DNA of 64,000 nucleotides from Glaciimonas sp. (GCA_012927625.1 JABBOV010000008.1:124001-188000); one strand, 5' to 3'. Numbered from the stretch's first letter, positions 27,456 through 35,987 are shown. Notes: generated from the sequence alone by a model not told the origin. A program made the numbers and translations.

Positions 27456-28742
27456 TCATAACGCCGTCACCGGAACCGCCAGAAATACGTCGAGCGCACG
27501 GCGCAGCAGACGCTCGGCTTCTTCAATCTGCGCATCCGACACGATCAGCGCCGGCAACCACCGCAGCACATCGGGGCCGGCGATCAGCAGCATCAATCCT
27601 TCCGCCTCGGTCGCTCTGGTGATGTCCTTGGCGCGTCCGCGGTATTGTTCCGACAGCACCATGCCAAGCATCAGGCCGCTGCCGCGCACCAGGGAAAATA
27701 CCTGCGGGTAATCGCTGATAATCAGGTGCAGCATCGCTGTCAGCTTGACTGCGGCTTGCCGGACCCGCGCCAAAAATTCCGGTGCCTGGATAATTTCCAG
27801 CACCTTCAGCGCCACCGTCGCGGCCATTGGATTGCCGCCATAAGTGGTGCCGTGGGTGCCGACCGAGAATGAAGCTGCGATCGCCGCGGTGGTCAGCATC
27901 GCGCCGATTGGGTAACCGTTACCGAGCGCCTTGGCTGAGCTCAGAATGTCGGGCGTGACGCCATATCCCATGTAGGCAAACAGCGTGCCGGTGCGGCCCA
28001 TGCCGCATTGCACCTCATCAAAAATCAGCAGCGCGTTGTGCTGGTCGCACAATTCTCGCAGCGCTTGCAGGTACTCTTTGCTGGCTGGCACCACGCCGCC
28101 CTCGCCTTGCACCGGTTCGACTACCAATGCGCAAACATCGTCGCCCATCGCAGCGCGTGCTGCTTCGATGTCGTTGTATGGAATGTGCTCAATTTGCTGC
28201 GGCAGCGGCCCGAAGCCTTCGGTGTATTTGGGCTGGCCGCCGACCGACACGGTAAACAAAGTGCGACCGTGGAAAGAATTGGTACACGAAATAATGCGCG
28301 ATTTGGCCGGCCCGAATTTGTTGCTCGCGTATTTGCGCGCCAGCTTGAATGCGGCTTCGTTCGCTTCCGCCCCGGAGTTGCAGAAAAATACGCGCTCGGC
28401 GAAAGTCGCCTGCGTCAGCGCAGTGGCCAAACGCAGCACTGGTTCATTGGTAAAGCCGTTACTGAGATGCCACAGCGTTTTAGCTTGCACACACAAGGCT
28501 TCGACTACTGCAGGGTGCGCGTGGCCCAAGCTGGTGACCGCGATTCCAGCGGTGAAATCGAGATAGCGCTTACCATCCTGATCCCACACTTCCATGCCGG
28601 CGCCGCGCACCGGCACCACCGCACTGGGCGCATAAACCGGCACCATCACCGCATCGAAAGTTTTTCTGGTAACTGTGGTAACAGTCATGGGCACCGGCAT
28701 TGCCGTTGCCGCGCCAGACTGCATGCTGGTCGATTCATTCAT
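27456..28742 (-). CDS. astC: Succinylornithine/acetylornithine aminotransferase AstC
   Basis: A 428-residue class III PLP aminotransferase that converts succinylornithine to succinylglutamate semialdehyde. The PLP lysine lies in SSAKALGNGYPIG, and the GTHGTTYGGNP block and IFDEVQCGMGRTG are typical. I start at the ATG at 28742, with GGGAG 11 bases upstream; a TTG at 28760 gives six more residues. It is the first gene of the ast operon and could also serve arginine biosynthesis as ArgD. A candidate ArgR half-site lies about 65-80 bp before the start. Confidence 0.93.
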   Translation of the reverse strand: MNESTSMQSGAATAMPVPMTVTTVTRKTFDAVMVPVYAPSAVVPVRGAGMEVWDQDGKRYLDFTAGIAVTSLGHAHPAVVEALCVQAKTLWHLSNGFTNEPVLRLATALTQATFAERVFFCNSGAEANEAAFKLARKYASNKFGPAKSRIISCTNSFHGRTLFTVSVGGQPKYTEGFGPLPQQIEHIPYNDIEAARAAMGDDVCALVVEPVQGEGGVVPASKEYLQALRELCDQHNALLIFDEVQCGMGRTGTLFAYMGYGVTPDILSSAKALGNGYPIGAMLTTAAIAASFSVGTHGTTYGGNPMAATVALKVLEIIQAPEFLARVRQAAVKLTAMLHLIISDYPQVFSLVRGSGLMLGMVLSEQYRGRAKDITRATEAEGLMLLIAGPDVLRWLPALIVSDAQIEEAERLLRRALDVFLAVPVTAL

Positions 28743-28804
28743 ATTCACTTTGACTCCCAAATCATCCTGAAGAGGTTGTCATTGTAAAAAAACCGGCGCT
28801 AAAA

Positions 28805-28823
28805 CTCTTTTGAAACTGCGACA
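28805..28823 (-). promoter_or_regulatory. Candidate ArgR half-site of the ast operon
   Basis: On the minus strand this reads TGTCGCAGTTTCAAAAGAG, matching the published Pseudomonas ArgR half-site TGTCGC-N8-AA. It agrees with the aot site at 4055-4073 at 16 of 19 positions. No second half-site of comparable quality was found 21-22 bp upstream, so it may be a single strong half of a degenerate operator. Confidence 0.65.
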
Positions 28824-28955
28824 GGAAATACCATAATCCGGTGACCGGCGGCGCGATGGTCGCGCCCGGCCTACGATTTGGTGCGGCGGTCGAGCAAGAC
28901 CAGATCGACTACAAAATGCAGGCACAGAGACCCGTGCTAGTGCTGCAATCCACTA

Positions 28956-29174
28956 TCAAGCTTTTTTCAAGAAGCAGGTTTTCAGCACCAGGCCTTTGAC
29001 CTTATCGACATTGCATTCCACTTCTTCCGCATCATCGGTCAAGCGAATATTCTTGACCATCGTGCCCCTTTTGAGCGTAACGGAAGTGCCTTTGACTTTC
29101 AAATCCTTGATGAGGGTCACGGAATCGCCTTCGCTGAGTAGCGCGCCATTGCTGTCTTTTACTTTGATATCCAT
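28956..29174 (-). CDS. Short PhnA-domain protein (YjdM-like)
   Basis: A 72-residue protein matching the C-terminal PhnA domain: SEGDSVTLIKDLKVKG and KRGTMVKNIRLTDD. It lacks the N-terminal zinc ribbon of full-length PhnA/YjdM, the short form common in Betaproteobacteria. Despite the name, these proteins are not established phosphonate enzymes and the function is unclear. It sits between argR and astC on the same strand but with wide gaps, so it is probably transcribed independently. Confidence 0.82.
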   Translation of the reverse strand: MDIKVKDSNGALLSEGDSVTLIKDLKVKGTSVTLKRGTMVKNIRLTDDAEEVECNVDKVKGLVLKTCFLKKA

Positions 29175-29254
29175 AAATTCGCTTCTTGAGCATTACGACA
29201 TTGTAATGCGCACTATTATAATTGCGATTGCTGCCAATCTAAAATACATGACGT

Positions 29255-29314
29255 TGTATTTTTTGGTTCCGCATAATATATATGCGGATAAATAGGCATT
29301 TATATATATACCCC
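29255..29314 (+). repeat. 60-bp dispersed repeat, copy C
   Basis: The best-formed copy. It begins TGTATTTTTT, carries the hairpin CCGCAT (15-20), seven bases, ATGCGG (28-33), and ends ATATACCCC with ATAC at 54-57. It lies between the phnA-like gene start and the argR stop, opposite to the genes. Confidence 0.78.
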
Positions 29315-29321
29315 CCTGACT

Positions 29322-30308
29322 TTATGATTTTAAGGAACCTGGCAAGACACTCCGGCCGGGCACCAGCTTGCGTTGCCGCTCCTCACGCGGGGTGATGCCG
29401 AACAGCGCGCCGTAAGCGGTGGAAAAATGCGAACCGGAAGAGAAGCCACACATCAGGCCGATCTGGACGATTGAATGGTGCGACTCCCGCAATAACTGGC
29501 GTGAGCGTTGCAGCCGCAGCTCCAGATAATAGCGGGAAGGCATGGCGTCCAGATATTGCTTGAACAGGCGCTCCAACTGGCGGCGCGAGATGCCGACTAG
29601 GTTGGCGATGTCGTCGGTGGCTAGCGGCTCTTCGATATTGCTTTCCATTAGCGCGACTGCTTCCGATAATTTCGGCTGCAACACGCCGAAGCGCGCCTGC
29701 AGCGCTTGGCGCTGGCGCTCAGCCGCACCGCGAATGCGATCCACACACAATGTTTCCTGGATTTGCGCCTGCAATTGGGCATCGAACATGGCGCCAATCA
29801 GGCACAACGCAAAATCCATACTAGCTGCACCGCCGCAACAACTTAGCCGGTTGCCGTCGATCTCGTATAAATTCGGTGTCAAAATGGCGCGCTCGGCAAC
29901 CTCACCGGCATCCGCATACAGCGCCCACGGCAACGCGGTGCGCGCCCCCTCCATCGCGCCGCTGCGCGCCAGCCACAACACTGCCGCCCCGACCGCCCCC
30001 CAAAACGGGGCGTGCTGACAGCGCTTCAGCAGAATGCGGCCCTCATCCTTATTCAATGCACTAAGTGGATCGTCGGACACTATCAGGCAGAGGTGCGCGG
30101 CAGGCCAGACCGGCGCTTGCGACGCGGGGTGCAGCACCGACTCCAACGCCATCAATTCAAGCTGCAAACGCGCCGGGCCGAGCGCTTTGGCCGCCATCTG
30201 CAGCGGCTGCAACAACCCAGCCAGCGTGAGTGAAACTTCGTCGTCAGGACAAATCAGCAGAATGCGCAACGGGGCTTGATTGAGAGCAGAGAGGGAAACA
30301 AATGGCAT
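29322..30308 (-). CDS. argR: ArgR-type AraC/GlxA-family transcriptional regulator
   Basis: A 328-residue regulator. The N-terminal two thirds is a DJ-1/PfpI-like domain of the GlxA type. The C-terminal AraC helix-turn-helix region contains ATDDIANLVGISRRQLERLF and IVQIGLMCGFSSGSHFSTAY. The ATG at 30308 (MPFVSLSALNQAPL) gives the usual length; longer frames lack support. P. aeruginosa ArgR is an AraC-family protein of nearly the same size that activates the aot and aru operons in response to arginine. The matching sites upstream of aotJ and astC support this role. The distinction from other GlxA-family proteins rests on context. Confidence 0.82.
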   Translation of the reverse strand: MPFVSLSALNQAPLRILLICPDDEVSLTLAGLLQPLQMAAKALGPARLQLELMALESVLHPASQAPVWPAAHLCLIVSDDPLSALNKDEGRILLKRCQHAPFWGAVGAAVLWLARSGAMEGARTALPWALYADAGEVAERAILTPNLYEIDGNRLSCCGGAASMDFALCLIGAMFDAQLQAQIQETLCVDRIRGAAERQRQALQARFGVLQPKLSEAVALMESNIEEPLATDDIANLVGISRRQLERLFKQYLDAMPSRYYLELRLQRSRQLLRESHHSIVQIGLMCGFSSGSHFSTAYGALFGITPREERQRKLVPGRSVLPGSLKS

Positions 30309-30371
30309 CGAAACAGAATACCCTTTTTCAGCGCGCACCGACAAGCAGCGAACACAGATAGCAAAATGGGC

Positions 30372-30391
30372 CCGGATTGGCGCCAATCCGG
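30372..30391. promoter_or_regulatory. Perfect 20-bp palindrome in the argR/mlaE-like divergent region
   Basis: CCGGATTGGC followed directly by GCCAATCCGG forms a perfect palindrome with no spacer. It lies 63 bp before argR and 22 bp before the divergent permease gene, a typical place for a dimeric repressor operator. The cognate protein is unknown; it does not resemble the ArgR site. Confidence 0.5.
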
Positions 30392-30413
30392 CATTCGCTG
30401 CTACCATGCGGTG

Positions 30414-31229
30414 ATGATGACTCAAGTTACTCACCTGCCGGCGCTCCAGCGCTTGGGCCACAAAGTGCTGGTGTGGTTCGGCAGTTGGTGGCAGATCGTG
30501 CTGTTTGGCGTGCTGGTGTTAACGCTGGCGCTGTCGCCATCGACCTATAGCCGTGCCGGCCGTAGCGCCATCGCGCGCGAAATCGTACGCGCTACGGCGC
30601 TGAATTTGATGTGGTTTACCGTGCTGTCGTCACTCATCAGCGTGGTATTGATACGGATTGTAGTTGTCACCGCACTCAGCTACGGCTTGTCACGCTTTGC
30701 CATCGAGATGGTGGTCAGGGTGCTGGTGCTTGAATTGATTCCCCTCACGGCCGCCCTGTTCGTGGCGCTGCGCTGTACCCTGCCGGATAGCGCGGAGATC
30801 GGGCAGATGCGAGCGCAAGGTGCGTTGGACGCTTTGCGGTGCCAGGGTATAGATCCGATCCGGCAAGAATTTTTACCACGCGTTCTGGCAGGCGTGTTTT
30901 CCGTCTGGATGCTGGGAGCGGTCAGTTGCCTGCTTACGCTGGTGCTGGCTTATCTGGCAATCTATGGCTTTACGCCTTGGGCGCTGGAAAGCTACACCCG
31001 GGTGGTCGGCCAGGTATTCAACCCGGCCGTAACCTTGATTCTGGTGCTGAAGATTTTATTTTTTAGTCTGGCCGTGTCGTTTATCCCGATGGCTTCGGCA
31101 TATTACGATGACGTGTCCGCAATACTCCACCACCGCACCGATCTTGCCACTGGACTGGCCGGCATGGTGCGCCTGTTTGCCGTTGTGCTGGTAATTGAAG
31201 TGGCTTCGTTGATGGGTAATTATTATTAA
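30414..31229 (+). CDS. Orphan MlaE-family permease
   Basis: A 271-residue membrane protein with about five hydrophobic segments, related to the MlaE/Ttg2B permease family (PF02405). The region ELIPLTAALFVALRC and the following coupling helix correspond to RELGPVVTALLFAGRAG of the true MlaE at 55379-56161, but it is strongly diverged. I start at the ATG at 30414. No ATPase, MCE-domain or periplasmic partner lies nearby, so it may borrow one or have another role. Confidence 0.65.
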   Translation: MMTQVTHLPALQRLGHKVLVWFGSWWQIVLFGVLVLTLALSPSTYSRAGRSAIAREIVRATALNLMWFTVLSSLISVVLIRIVVVTALSYGLSRFAIEMVVRVLVLELIPLTAALFVALRCTLPDSAEIGQMRAQGALDALRCQGIDPIRQEFLPRVLAGVFSVWMLGAVSCLLTLVLAYLAIYGFTPWALESYTRVVGQVFNPAVTLILVLKILFFSLAVSFIPMASAYYDDVSAILHHRTDLATGLAGMVRLFAVVLVIEVASLMGNYY

Positions 31230-31260
31230 CTGATGTTACGCAGCCCGCAGAGCCTGTAAT

Positions 31261-31289
31261 TTGGCATAGGCTTGTCGGGTTGCTATGAT
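31261..31289 (+). promoter_or_regulatory. Strong sigma-70-type promoter
   Basis: TTGGCA (31261-31266), a 17-base spacer and TATGAT (31284-31289) differ from the consensus at one base in each hexamer. No open reading frame with a ribosome site follows. An intrinsic terminator lies about 150 bp downstream, so it probably drives a small RNA. Confidence 0.6.
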
Positions 31290-31295
31290 TAAGAG

Positions 31296-31470
31296 ATCTG
31301 CCCTTATCGCAAAATGGTTTGTTGTGAGCTTTAAATTCAGATACTCCAACTTAAATGCAAGGGAGAGCACCTATAAAAAGCTAAGGTCTTGAACCCTCTT
31401 TATCGTTTGACGTTTGGTTGACAGAACCCAGAAACGACAATGGCCTACATCTCTGTAGGCCATTGTTTTA
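31296..31470 (+). ncRNA. Candidate small RNA of about 175 nt
   Basis: The segment is bounded by a near-consensus promoter and a 13-bp perfect-stem terminator, and encodes no credible protein. It ends just before the 3' end of tRNA-Thr on the other strand. I compared it by eye with 6S RNA, tmRNA, 4.5S RNA and CsrB-type RNAs and saw no match. Exact ends are inferred from the promoter and terminator. Confidence 0.45.
31437..31469 (+). terminator. Intrinsic terminator, 13-bp perfect stem
   Basis: ACAATGGCCTACA (31437-31449) pairs exactly with 31454-31466 around the loop TCTC and is followed by a run of T on the plus strand. On the minus strand it lies just after the tRNA-Thr 3' end with a short T stretch, so it may also end that transcript. 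Confidence 0.75.
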
Positions 31471-31472
31471 AT

Positions 31473-31548
31473 TGGTGCCGGCTGCCGGAATCGAACTGGC
31501 CACCTGATGATTACAAGTCAACTGCTCTACCAAATGAGCTAAGCCGGC
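31473..31548 (-). tRNA. tRNA-Thr (anticodon TGT)
   Basis: A 76-nt cloverleaf with the acceptor stem GCCGGCT/AGCCGGC, an encoded CCA end, the T-arm GTTCGATTC and the anticodon loop CTTGTAA with TGT in the centre, reading ACA and probably ACG codons. It starts only 18 bp after the sspB stop on the same strand, so it may be processed from the ssp transcript or have a promoter inside sspB. Confidence 0.96.
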
Positions 31549-31566
31549 GAAAGGGAATATTATAAA

Positions 31567-32070
31567 CTACTTGATTCTGGTTAGTACAGGTCTTCCCGAT
31601 TTTTTTGATGGTTCCGGCGTTTCAGGATCATCCTTGCTAGCCAAATTCTGTGCCTTTTCGGCGGTTATCGACACGCCGGCCAAAGCCGGGGCTTCTTTGA
31701 TAGCACCGCCTGCATCGCCGTCCTGATACGACGCAATTACGGACTGGTCTGCTTGCGCATCCTGGGACTCAAACGCCATGCCCTGACCATTCTCGTGTGC
31801 ATAGATTGCCATGACTCCTTCAAGCGCGACTGAAATCTGGCGCGATACGCCGCCAAAGCGGGCACTGAAACTGACGAAGTCACTTTCCATCTTGAGATTA
31901 CTAGTGGCACTAAAGCTGATGTTCAACACGATTTCGCCATTGCGGACGAACTCCATCGGAACACGGCTGCGCGCATCAACCTTGACTGCAAGATACGGCG
32001 TATAGCCGCTGTCAGTGCACCATTCATAAATGGCACGCAATAAATAAGGCTTGGTGGAAAGTTCGGACAT
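31567..32070 (-). CDS. sspB: ClpXP adaptor SspB
   Basis: A 167-residue protein that delivers ssrA-tagged proteins to ClpXP. The N-terminal fold starts MSELSTKPYLLRAIYEW and includes VPMEFVRNGEIVLNIS. A disordered acidic linker follows, then the ClpX-binding tail RPVLTRIK, equivalent to the E. coli LRVVK end. I start at the ATG at 32070, which matches homologues; a longer frame adds 17 unrelated residues. It lies 112 bp after sspA, and the two are probably co-transcribed. Confidence 0.93.
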   Translation of the reverse strand: MSELSTKPYLLRAIYEWCTDSGYTPYLAVKVDARSRVPMEFVRNGEIVLNISFSATSNLKMESDFVSFSARFGGVSRQISVALEGVMAIYAHENGQGMAFESQDAQADQSVIASYQDGDAGGAIKEAPALAGVSITAEKAQNLASKDDPETPEPSKKSGRPVLTRIK

Positions 32071-32182
32071 ATTGCAAACGTAATAAAAAATTTTACTTAT
32101 AAATCGCTCAGGTTGCTGCAAACTTCAACAGCGGCATACGGCTACTCTCAACCTGAACGCGTACTTGCTTAGCCCAACCAGC

Positions 32183-32794
32183 TTAACGGCGCATGACTTT
32201 TTCAGAAGGAGTCAATGCTTCAATGTACGCTGGACGGGAAAAAATGCGTTCCGCGTATTTCATGATCGGCACCGCCGTTTTCGACAATTCGATACCGTAG
32301 TGGTCAAGGCGCCATAGCAATGGTGCAATCGCCACATCAAGCATCGAGAAGTCATCACCCAGCATGTATTTATTCTTCAGGAACAATGGTGCAAGCGTAG
32401 TCAACCGATCGCGGATTTCGATACGCGCTTTCTCCTGACTCTTTTCCGCGCCCTTGGTTTTCTCATTTTCCAAAGTATGGACGTGAATAAACAACTCTTT
32501 TTCAAAATTAAATAGCATTAACCGAGCCCTCGCCCGCATTAACGGATCTGCCGGCATTAATTGCGGATGCGGAAAACGTTCATCGATGTATTCATTGATG
32601 ATGTTCGATTCATACAAAATCAAGTCGCGCTCAACCAGAATCGGCACTTGACCGTACGGGTTCATCGTAGAAATGTCCTCTGGCTTATTGAACAGGTCAA
32701 CATCGCGGATTTCAAAATCCATGCCTTTTTCAAACAAAACCAGACGGCAACGTTGGGAGAATGGGCAGGTTGTACCCGAATAGAGAACCATCAT
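32183..32794 (-). CDS. sspA: Stringent starvation protein A
   Basis: A 203-residue protein with the glutathione S-transferase fold: an N-terminal thioredoxin-like domain beginning MVLYSGTTCPFSQRC and a helical C-terminal domain. In gammaproteobacteria SspA binds RNA polymerase and helps acid and stationary-phase survival. The CPFS stretch near residue 10 contains cysteines absent in E. coli SspA. It follows petC on the same strand by about 84 bp and precedes sspB. Confidence 0.9.
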   Translation of the reverse strand: MMVLYSGTTCPFSQRCRLVLFEKGMDFEIRDVDLFNKPEDISTMNPYGQVPILVERDLILYESNIINEYIDERFPHPQLMPADPLMRARARLMLFNFEKELFIHVHTLENEKTKGAEKSQEKARIEIRDRLTTLAPLFLKNKYMLGDDFSMLDVAIAPLLWRLDHYGIELSKTAVPIMKYAERIFSRPAYIEALTPSEKVMRR

Positions 32795-32878
32795 TTTATA
32801 GTTCCTTTAAAAACAAAGGGGCGAGTCGTAAAACGGCTCACCCGAAGATATCCGCCCGCAAGGTGCGGACGTATGATA

Positions 32879-33640
32879 TTACTTGATATCTTTCCAGAAG
32901 GCGGCGTTCAAACGCCAAGCTACAACAAAGAATATCCCCAGGAAAAGCAACACCCAGACGCCCAAGCGTTTGCGTGTGTTTTGTATAGGCTCGCCCATCC
33001 ACTGCAGATAGCCGACTAGGTCGCCAACGGCAGCATCATAGTCATTGGCAGACAATTTCCCAGCAGTGACCTGCTCAAAGCCGACAAATTTATGTAGTAC
33101 GCTAGCTGAATGCGGATCTTTTTCCTCCACAAACTTGGCTGTGCGCACACCTTGCAACTCCCATAAAGTATGTGGCATCCCAACATTCAGGAACACCATG
33201 TTATTCCAGCCAGTCGGACGCGTGTCGTCTTTGTAGAAGGTGCGCAGATACGTGTACAGATAGTCTGAACCCGAGCCTGCACCGGAAGAACGCGCTCGAG
33301 CAATCACGGACAGATCGGGCGGCACTACGCCAAACCAGTTTTTGGCATCTTTGGCGGTCATTGTTGTTTGCATCAAATCACCGACTTTTTCACCGGTGAA
33401 TTGCAGATTGGTCTTGATCTGATCGTTCGTCAAACCCAGATCCCGAAGGCGGTTGTAACGCATCGATGCAGCAGAGTGGCAGTTCAAGCAGTAGTTAACG
33501 AAGAGCTTCGCGCCATTTTGCAAAGCAGCCATATCAGTGCTGCGGTCTGGCGCACGATCCAGGGGAAAGCCGCCCACTGTGGCAAGGGCCAGCGTAGGTG
33601 CAAATGCAATGGCCGCAATCAGTTTTTTCAAAAATTTCAT
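32879..33640 (-). CDS. petC: Cytochrome c1 of the bc1 complex
   Basis: A 253-residue periplasmic heme protein anchored by a C-terminal membrane helix. The signal peptide is about residues 1-20, and the heme-binding motif is C51-L-N-C54-H55. The methionine ligand is probably in the NVGMPHTLWE region. It accepts electrons from the Rieske protein in the ubiquinol-cytochrome c reductase. It is the third gene of petABC, 21 bp after petB. Confidence 0.95.
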   Translation of the reverse strand: MKFLKKLIAAIAFAPTLALATVGGFPLDRAPDRSTDMAALQNGAKLFVNYCLNCHSAASMRYNRLRDLGLTNDQIKTNLQFTGEKVGDLMQTTMTAKDAKNWFGVVPPDLSVIARARSSGAGSGSDYLYTYLRTFYKDDTRPTGWNNMVFLNVGMPHTLWELQGVRTAKFVEEKDPHSASVLHKFVGFEQVTAGKLSANDYDAAVGDLVGYLQWMGEPIQNTRKRLGVWVLLFLGIFFVVAWRLNAAFWKDIK

Positions 33641-33661
33641 TTTGTAGTATCCCTTTTACGC

Positions 33662-35071
33662 TTAGTGCGGGTGGAAAGTGACACGGGCTGGCACAGTCTT
33701 GAATGTGCCCATTGCACTCCACCACGGCATTAGCAGGAAGAAGCTGAAGTAGTACAGCGTGCATACTTGCGCAACCAGTGTACGGGCATCGGTAGGTGGC
33801 TGGATACCGAGGTAACCGAGCGTCAGGAACGAGATGCCGAACAAGATGTATACATATTTATGCCACTGTGGACGGTAGCGAATCGACTTGGTTTTCGAGT
33901 AATCCAACCAAGGCAGAAACGCTAGGATCACGACCGACAAACCGAACAAGACTACGCCCCAAAATTTTGCGTCAAGAATACTTGGCAGCATACCAACGAC
34001 AGCGATCAGAGCAATTACGGCAATGGCTGCCTTGATTTTGGTCGGCAAACGCGATTTGAGCCAAATGAACACGACGTAAGCGGCAATTGCAGCCATCAGC
34101 ACGTACATAAAGTTCGCAGTGGTCGCGCGCAGCACCGAGTAGAACGGCGTGAAGTACCAGGTTGGGGCAATGTGCAATGGTGTCGTCAGCGGGTCGGCCG
34201 GGACGAAGTTATTGTATTCAAGGAAGTAGCCGCCCATTTCAGGAGCAAAAAATATGATTGCCGAGAATATGATCAAGAATGCAGTCACGCCCACCATGTC
34301 ATGCACAGAATAATATGGATGAAAAGGAATGCCATCGAGCGGAACGCCGTTCTCATCTGTCGTGTCCTTGATTTCAATTCCGTCAGGGTTATTTGAACCG
34401 ACTTCATGCAGCGCAATAATGTGTGCGACAACCAAGCCTAACAACACTAAAGGCACTGCAATGACGTGGAACGAGAAGAATCGATTCAGAGTCGCATCGC
34501 CCACCACATAGTCCCCACGAATCCACAATGACAGATCTGGGCCGATAAATGGGATAGCGCCGAACAGATTGACGATCACTTGCGCACCCCAGTAAGACAT
34601 TTGCCCCCATGGTAATAGGTAGCCCATGAAAGCTTCAGCCATCAGACACAGGAAAATGCCGACGCCAAACAACCAGATCAGTTCACGTGGCTTGCGGTAA
34701 GAACCGTAAAGCAGACCGCGAACCATATGCAAGTAGACAACAATGAAAAATGCGGAAGCACCGGTGGAATGCATATAGCGCACCAGCCAACCCCACGGTA
34801 CGTCGCGCATGATGTACTCGACCGAGGAGAATGCTAGCGCCGCATCCGGCTTGTAATGCATCGTCAAGAAAATGCCAGTAACGATCTGCATCACCAGTAC
34901 CAACATGGCGAGCGACCCGAAGAAATACCAGAAGTTGAAATTTTTCGGCGCGTAATATTCGGATAAATGCGCTTTATACATCGAGGTTAACGGGAAGCGA
35001 GAATCAATCCAGTTCATCGCCTTGGCGGCTAATGGTGCATCAGCCGGAAGTTGCTTTTCATGAAACGCCAT
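33662..35071 (-). CDS. petB: Cytochrome b of the bc1 complex
   Basis: A 469-residue membrane protein with eight or more hydrophobic helices. The heme-ligand histidines lie in the second and fourth helices (near YMHSTGASAFF and RFFSFHVIAVP), and the quinol-site motif PEWY appears in the variant form PTWYFTP. It oxidises ubiquinol and passes electrons to the Rieske protein and the low-potential hemes. It starts two bases from the petA stop. Length is normal for Betaproteobacteria. Confidence 0.95.
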   Translation of the reverse strand: MAFHEKQLPADAPLAAKAMNWIDSRFPLTSMYKAHLSEYYAPKNFNFWYFFGSLAMLVLVMQIVTGIFLTMHYKPDAALAFSSVEYIMRDVPWGWLVRYMHSTGASAFFIVVYLHMVRGLLYGSYRKPRELIWLFGVGIFLCLMAEAFMGYLLPWGQMSYWGAQVIVNLFGAIPFIGPDLSLWIRGDYVVGDATLNRFFSFHVIAVPLVLLGLVVAHIIALHEVGSNNPDGIEIKDTTDENGVPLDGIPFHPYYSVHDMVGVTAFLIIFSAIIFFAPEMGGYFLEYNNFVPADPLTTPLHIAPTWYFTPFYSVLRATTANFMYVLMAAIAAYVVFIWLKSRLPTKIKAAIAVIALIAVVGMLPSILDAKFWGVVLFGLSVVILAFLPWLDYSKTKSIRYRPQWHKYVYILFGISFLTLGYLGIQPPTDARTLVAQVCTLYYFSFFLLMPWWSAMGTFKTVPARVTFHPH

Positions 35072-35073
35072 GA

Positions 35074-35688
35074 TTAAGCCTCACCTTTCTCGTCTTTACC
35101 GATAATGATTTTAGAATCCGAAAGATACATATGACGCGGGATGTCCAGATTTGTTGGCGAAGGCTTATTCTTGAATACGCGCCCAGCCAAGTCAAATGTT
35201 GATCCATGGCAAGGACAGAGAAAGCCGCCAACCCAGTCATCCGGTAACGAAGGTTGAGCACCAACCTGAAACTTGGGGTTTGGAGAGCAGCCCAGGTGGG
35301 GACAAATACCAACAGCAATCAAAACATCCTTGTGCTCAGGACGCGACCGCGTATGTTTGTCGCAATAGGCTGGCAAATCCATCGTATAGGATTTTTCTGA
35401 CACTGGGTCGGCCAATTTATCCTCGATTTTGGGCAACTCAGCCATCATTTCAGGAGTGCGCTTTAACAACCATACCGGCTTGCCACGCCACGCGACGACT
35501 TTCATTTCACCTGGTTTCAGACTCGAGATATCCACCTCCACTGGCGCACCAGCAGCTTTGGCTCGCTCGGATGGCTGAAAAGTACTTACCAATGCTCCGG
35601 CCGTTGCCAAACCAGCCACGCCACCTATCGCAGCCGTGGCCACAAGCAAACCGCGTCGGCCGGAATCGACCTGCTTTTCGTTACTCAT
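35074..35688 (-). CDS. petA: Rieske iron-sulfur protein of the bc1 complex
   Basis: A 204-residue protein with an N-terminal Tat-type membrane anchor (SGRRGLLVAT) and a Rieske domain. The 2Fe-2S ligands are in CPHLGC and CPCHGSTFD; the first box has CPH where most have CTH. It transfers electrons from ubiquinol to cytochrome c1. It is the first gene of petABC and is divergent from mscL. TatC/B/A are encoded within the window at 39209-40950. Confidence 0.95.
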   Translation of the reverse strand: MSNEKQVDSGRRGLLVATAAIGGVAGLATAGALVSTFQPSERAKAAGAPVEVDISSLKPGEMKVVAWRGKPVWLLKRTPEMMAELPKIEDKLADPVSEKSYTMDLPAYCDKHTRSRPEHKDVLIAVGICPHLGCSPNPKFQVGAQPSLPDDWVGGFLCPCHGSTFDLAGRVFKNKPSPTNLDIPRHMYLSDSKIIIGKDEKGEA

Positions 35689-35987
35689 ACCAACCCCAAT
35701 CAGTCAAAATACGAAACCTGTGTGAAGCACCATTAGAAATGTATACAGCGCTTCTATCAACTCTAAATTATAACGGAGCTAGCGTTTGTTATAAAGAAAA
35801 ATTACCAGCCGCTTAACTTACTCAAATTTTTTATCGCAGGACGCACTGGTAGCTCCAACAATGGAAAAACTATACAAATAACAGGCTCCAAGGTCAAAAT
35901 TCAGTGGTTTGTATTCCACTTGATTTCGTGCAAAGCACAGGGCCAAAATCAAATTACCCTTATGACAACGACAAGCAGGAGGATCTT
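35689..35987. other. Divergent promoter region between petA and mscL
   Basis: About 300 bp, moderately AT-rich, with no convincing gene. It must carry the pet operon promoter (minus) and that of mscL (plus). No palindrome or repeat copy was recognised. Confidence 0.4.

Noticed and set aside
29266-29296. The core of repeat copy C resembles a chromosomal dif site (GCATAA, a TATATA centre and a TAAAT end).
   Set aside because: Other copies do not keep the left arm, the right arm matches poorly, and dif occurs once per chromosome while this is a multi-copy family.
31288-31347. ATACTCC inside the candidate small RNA as a repeat copy.
   Set aside because: No other part of the 60-bp pattern is present in register.
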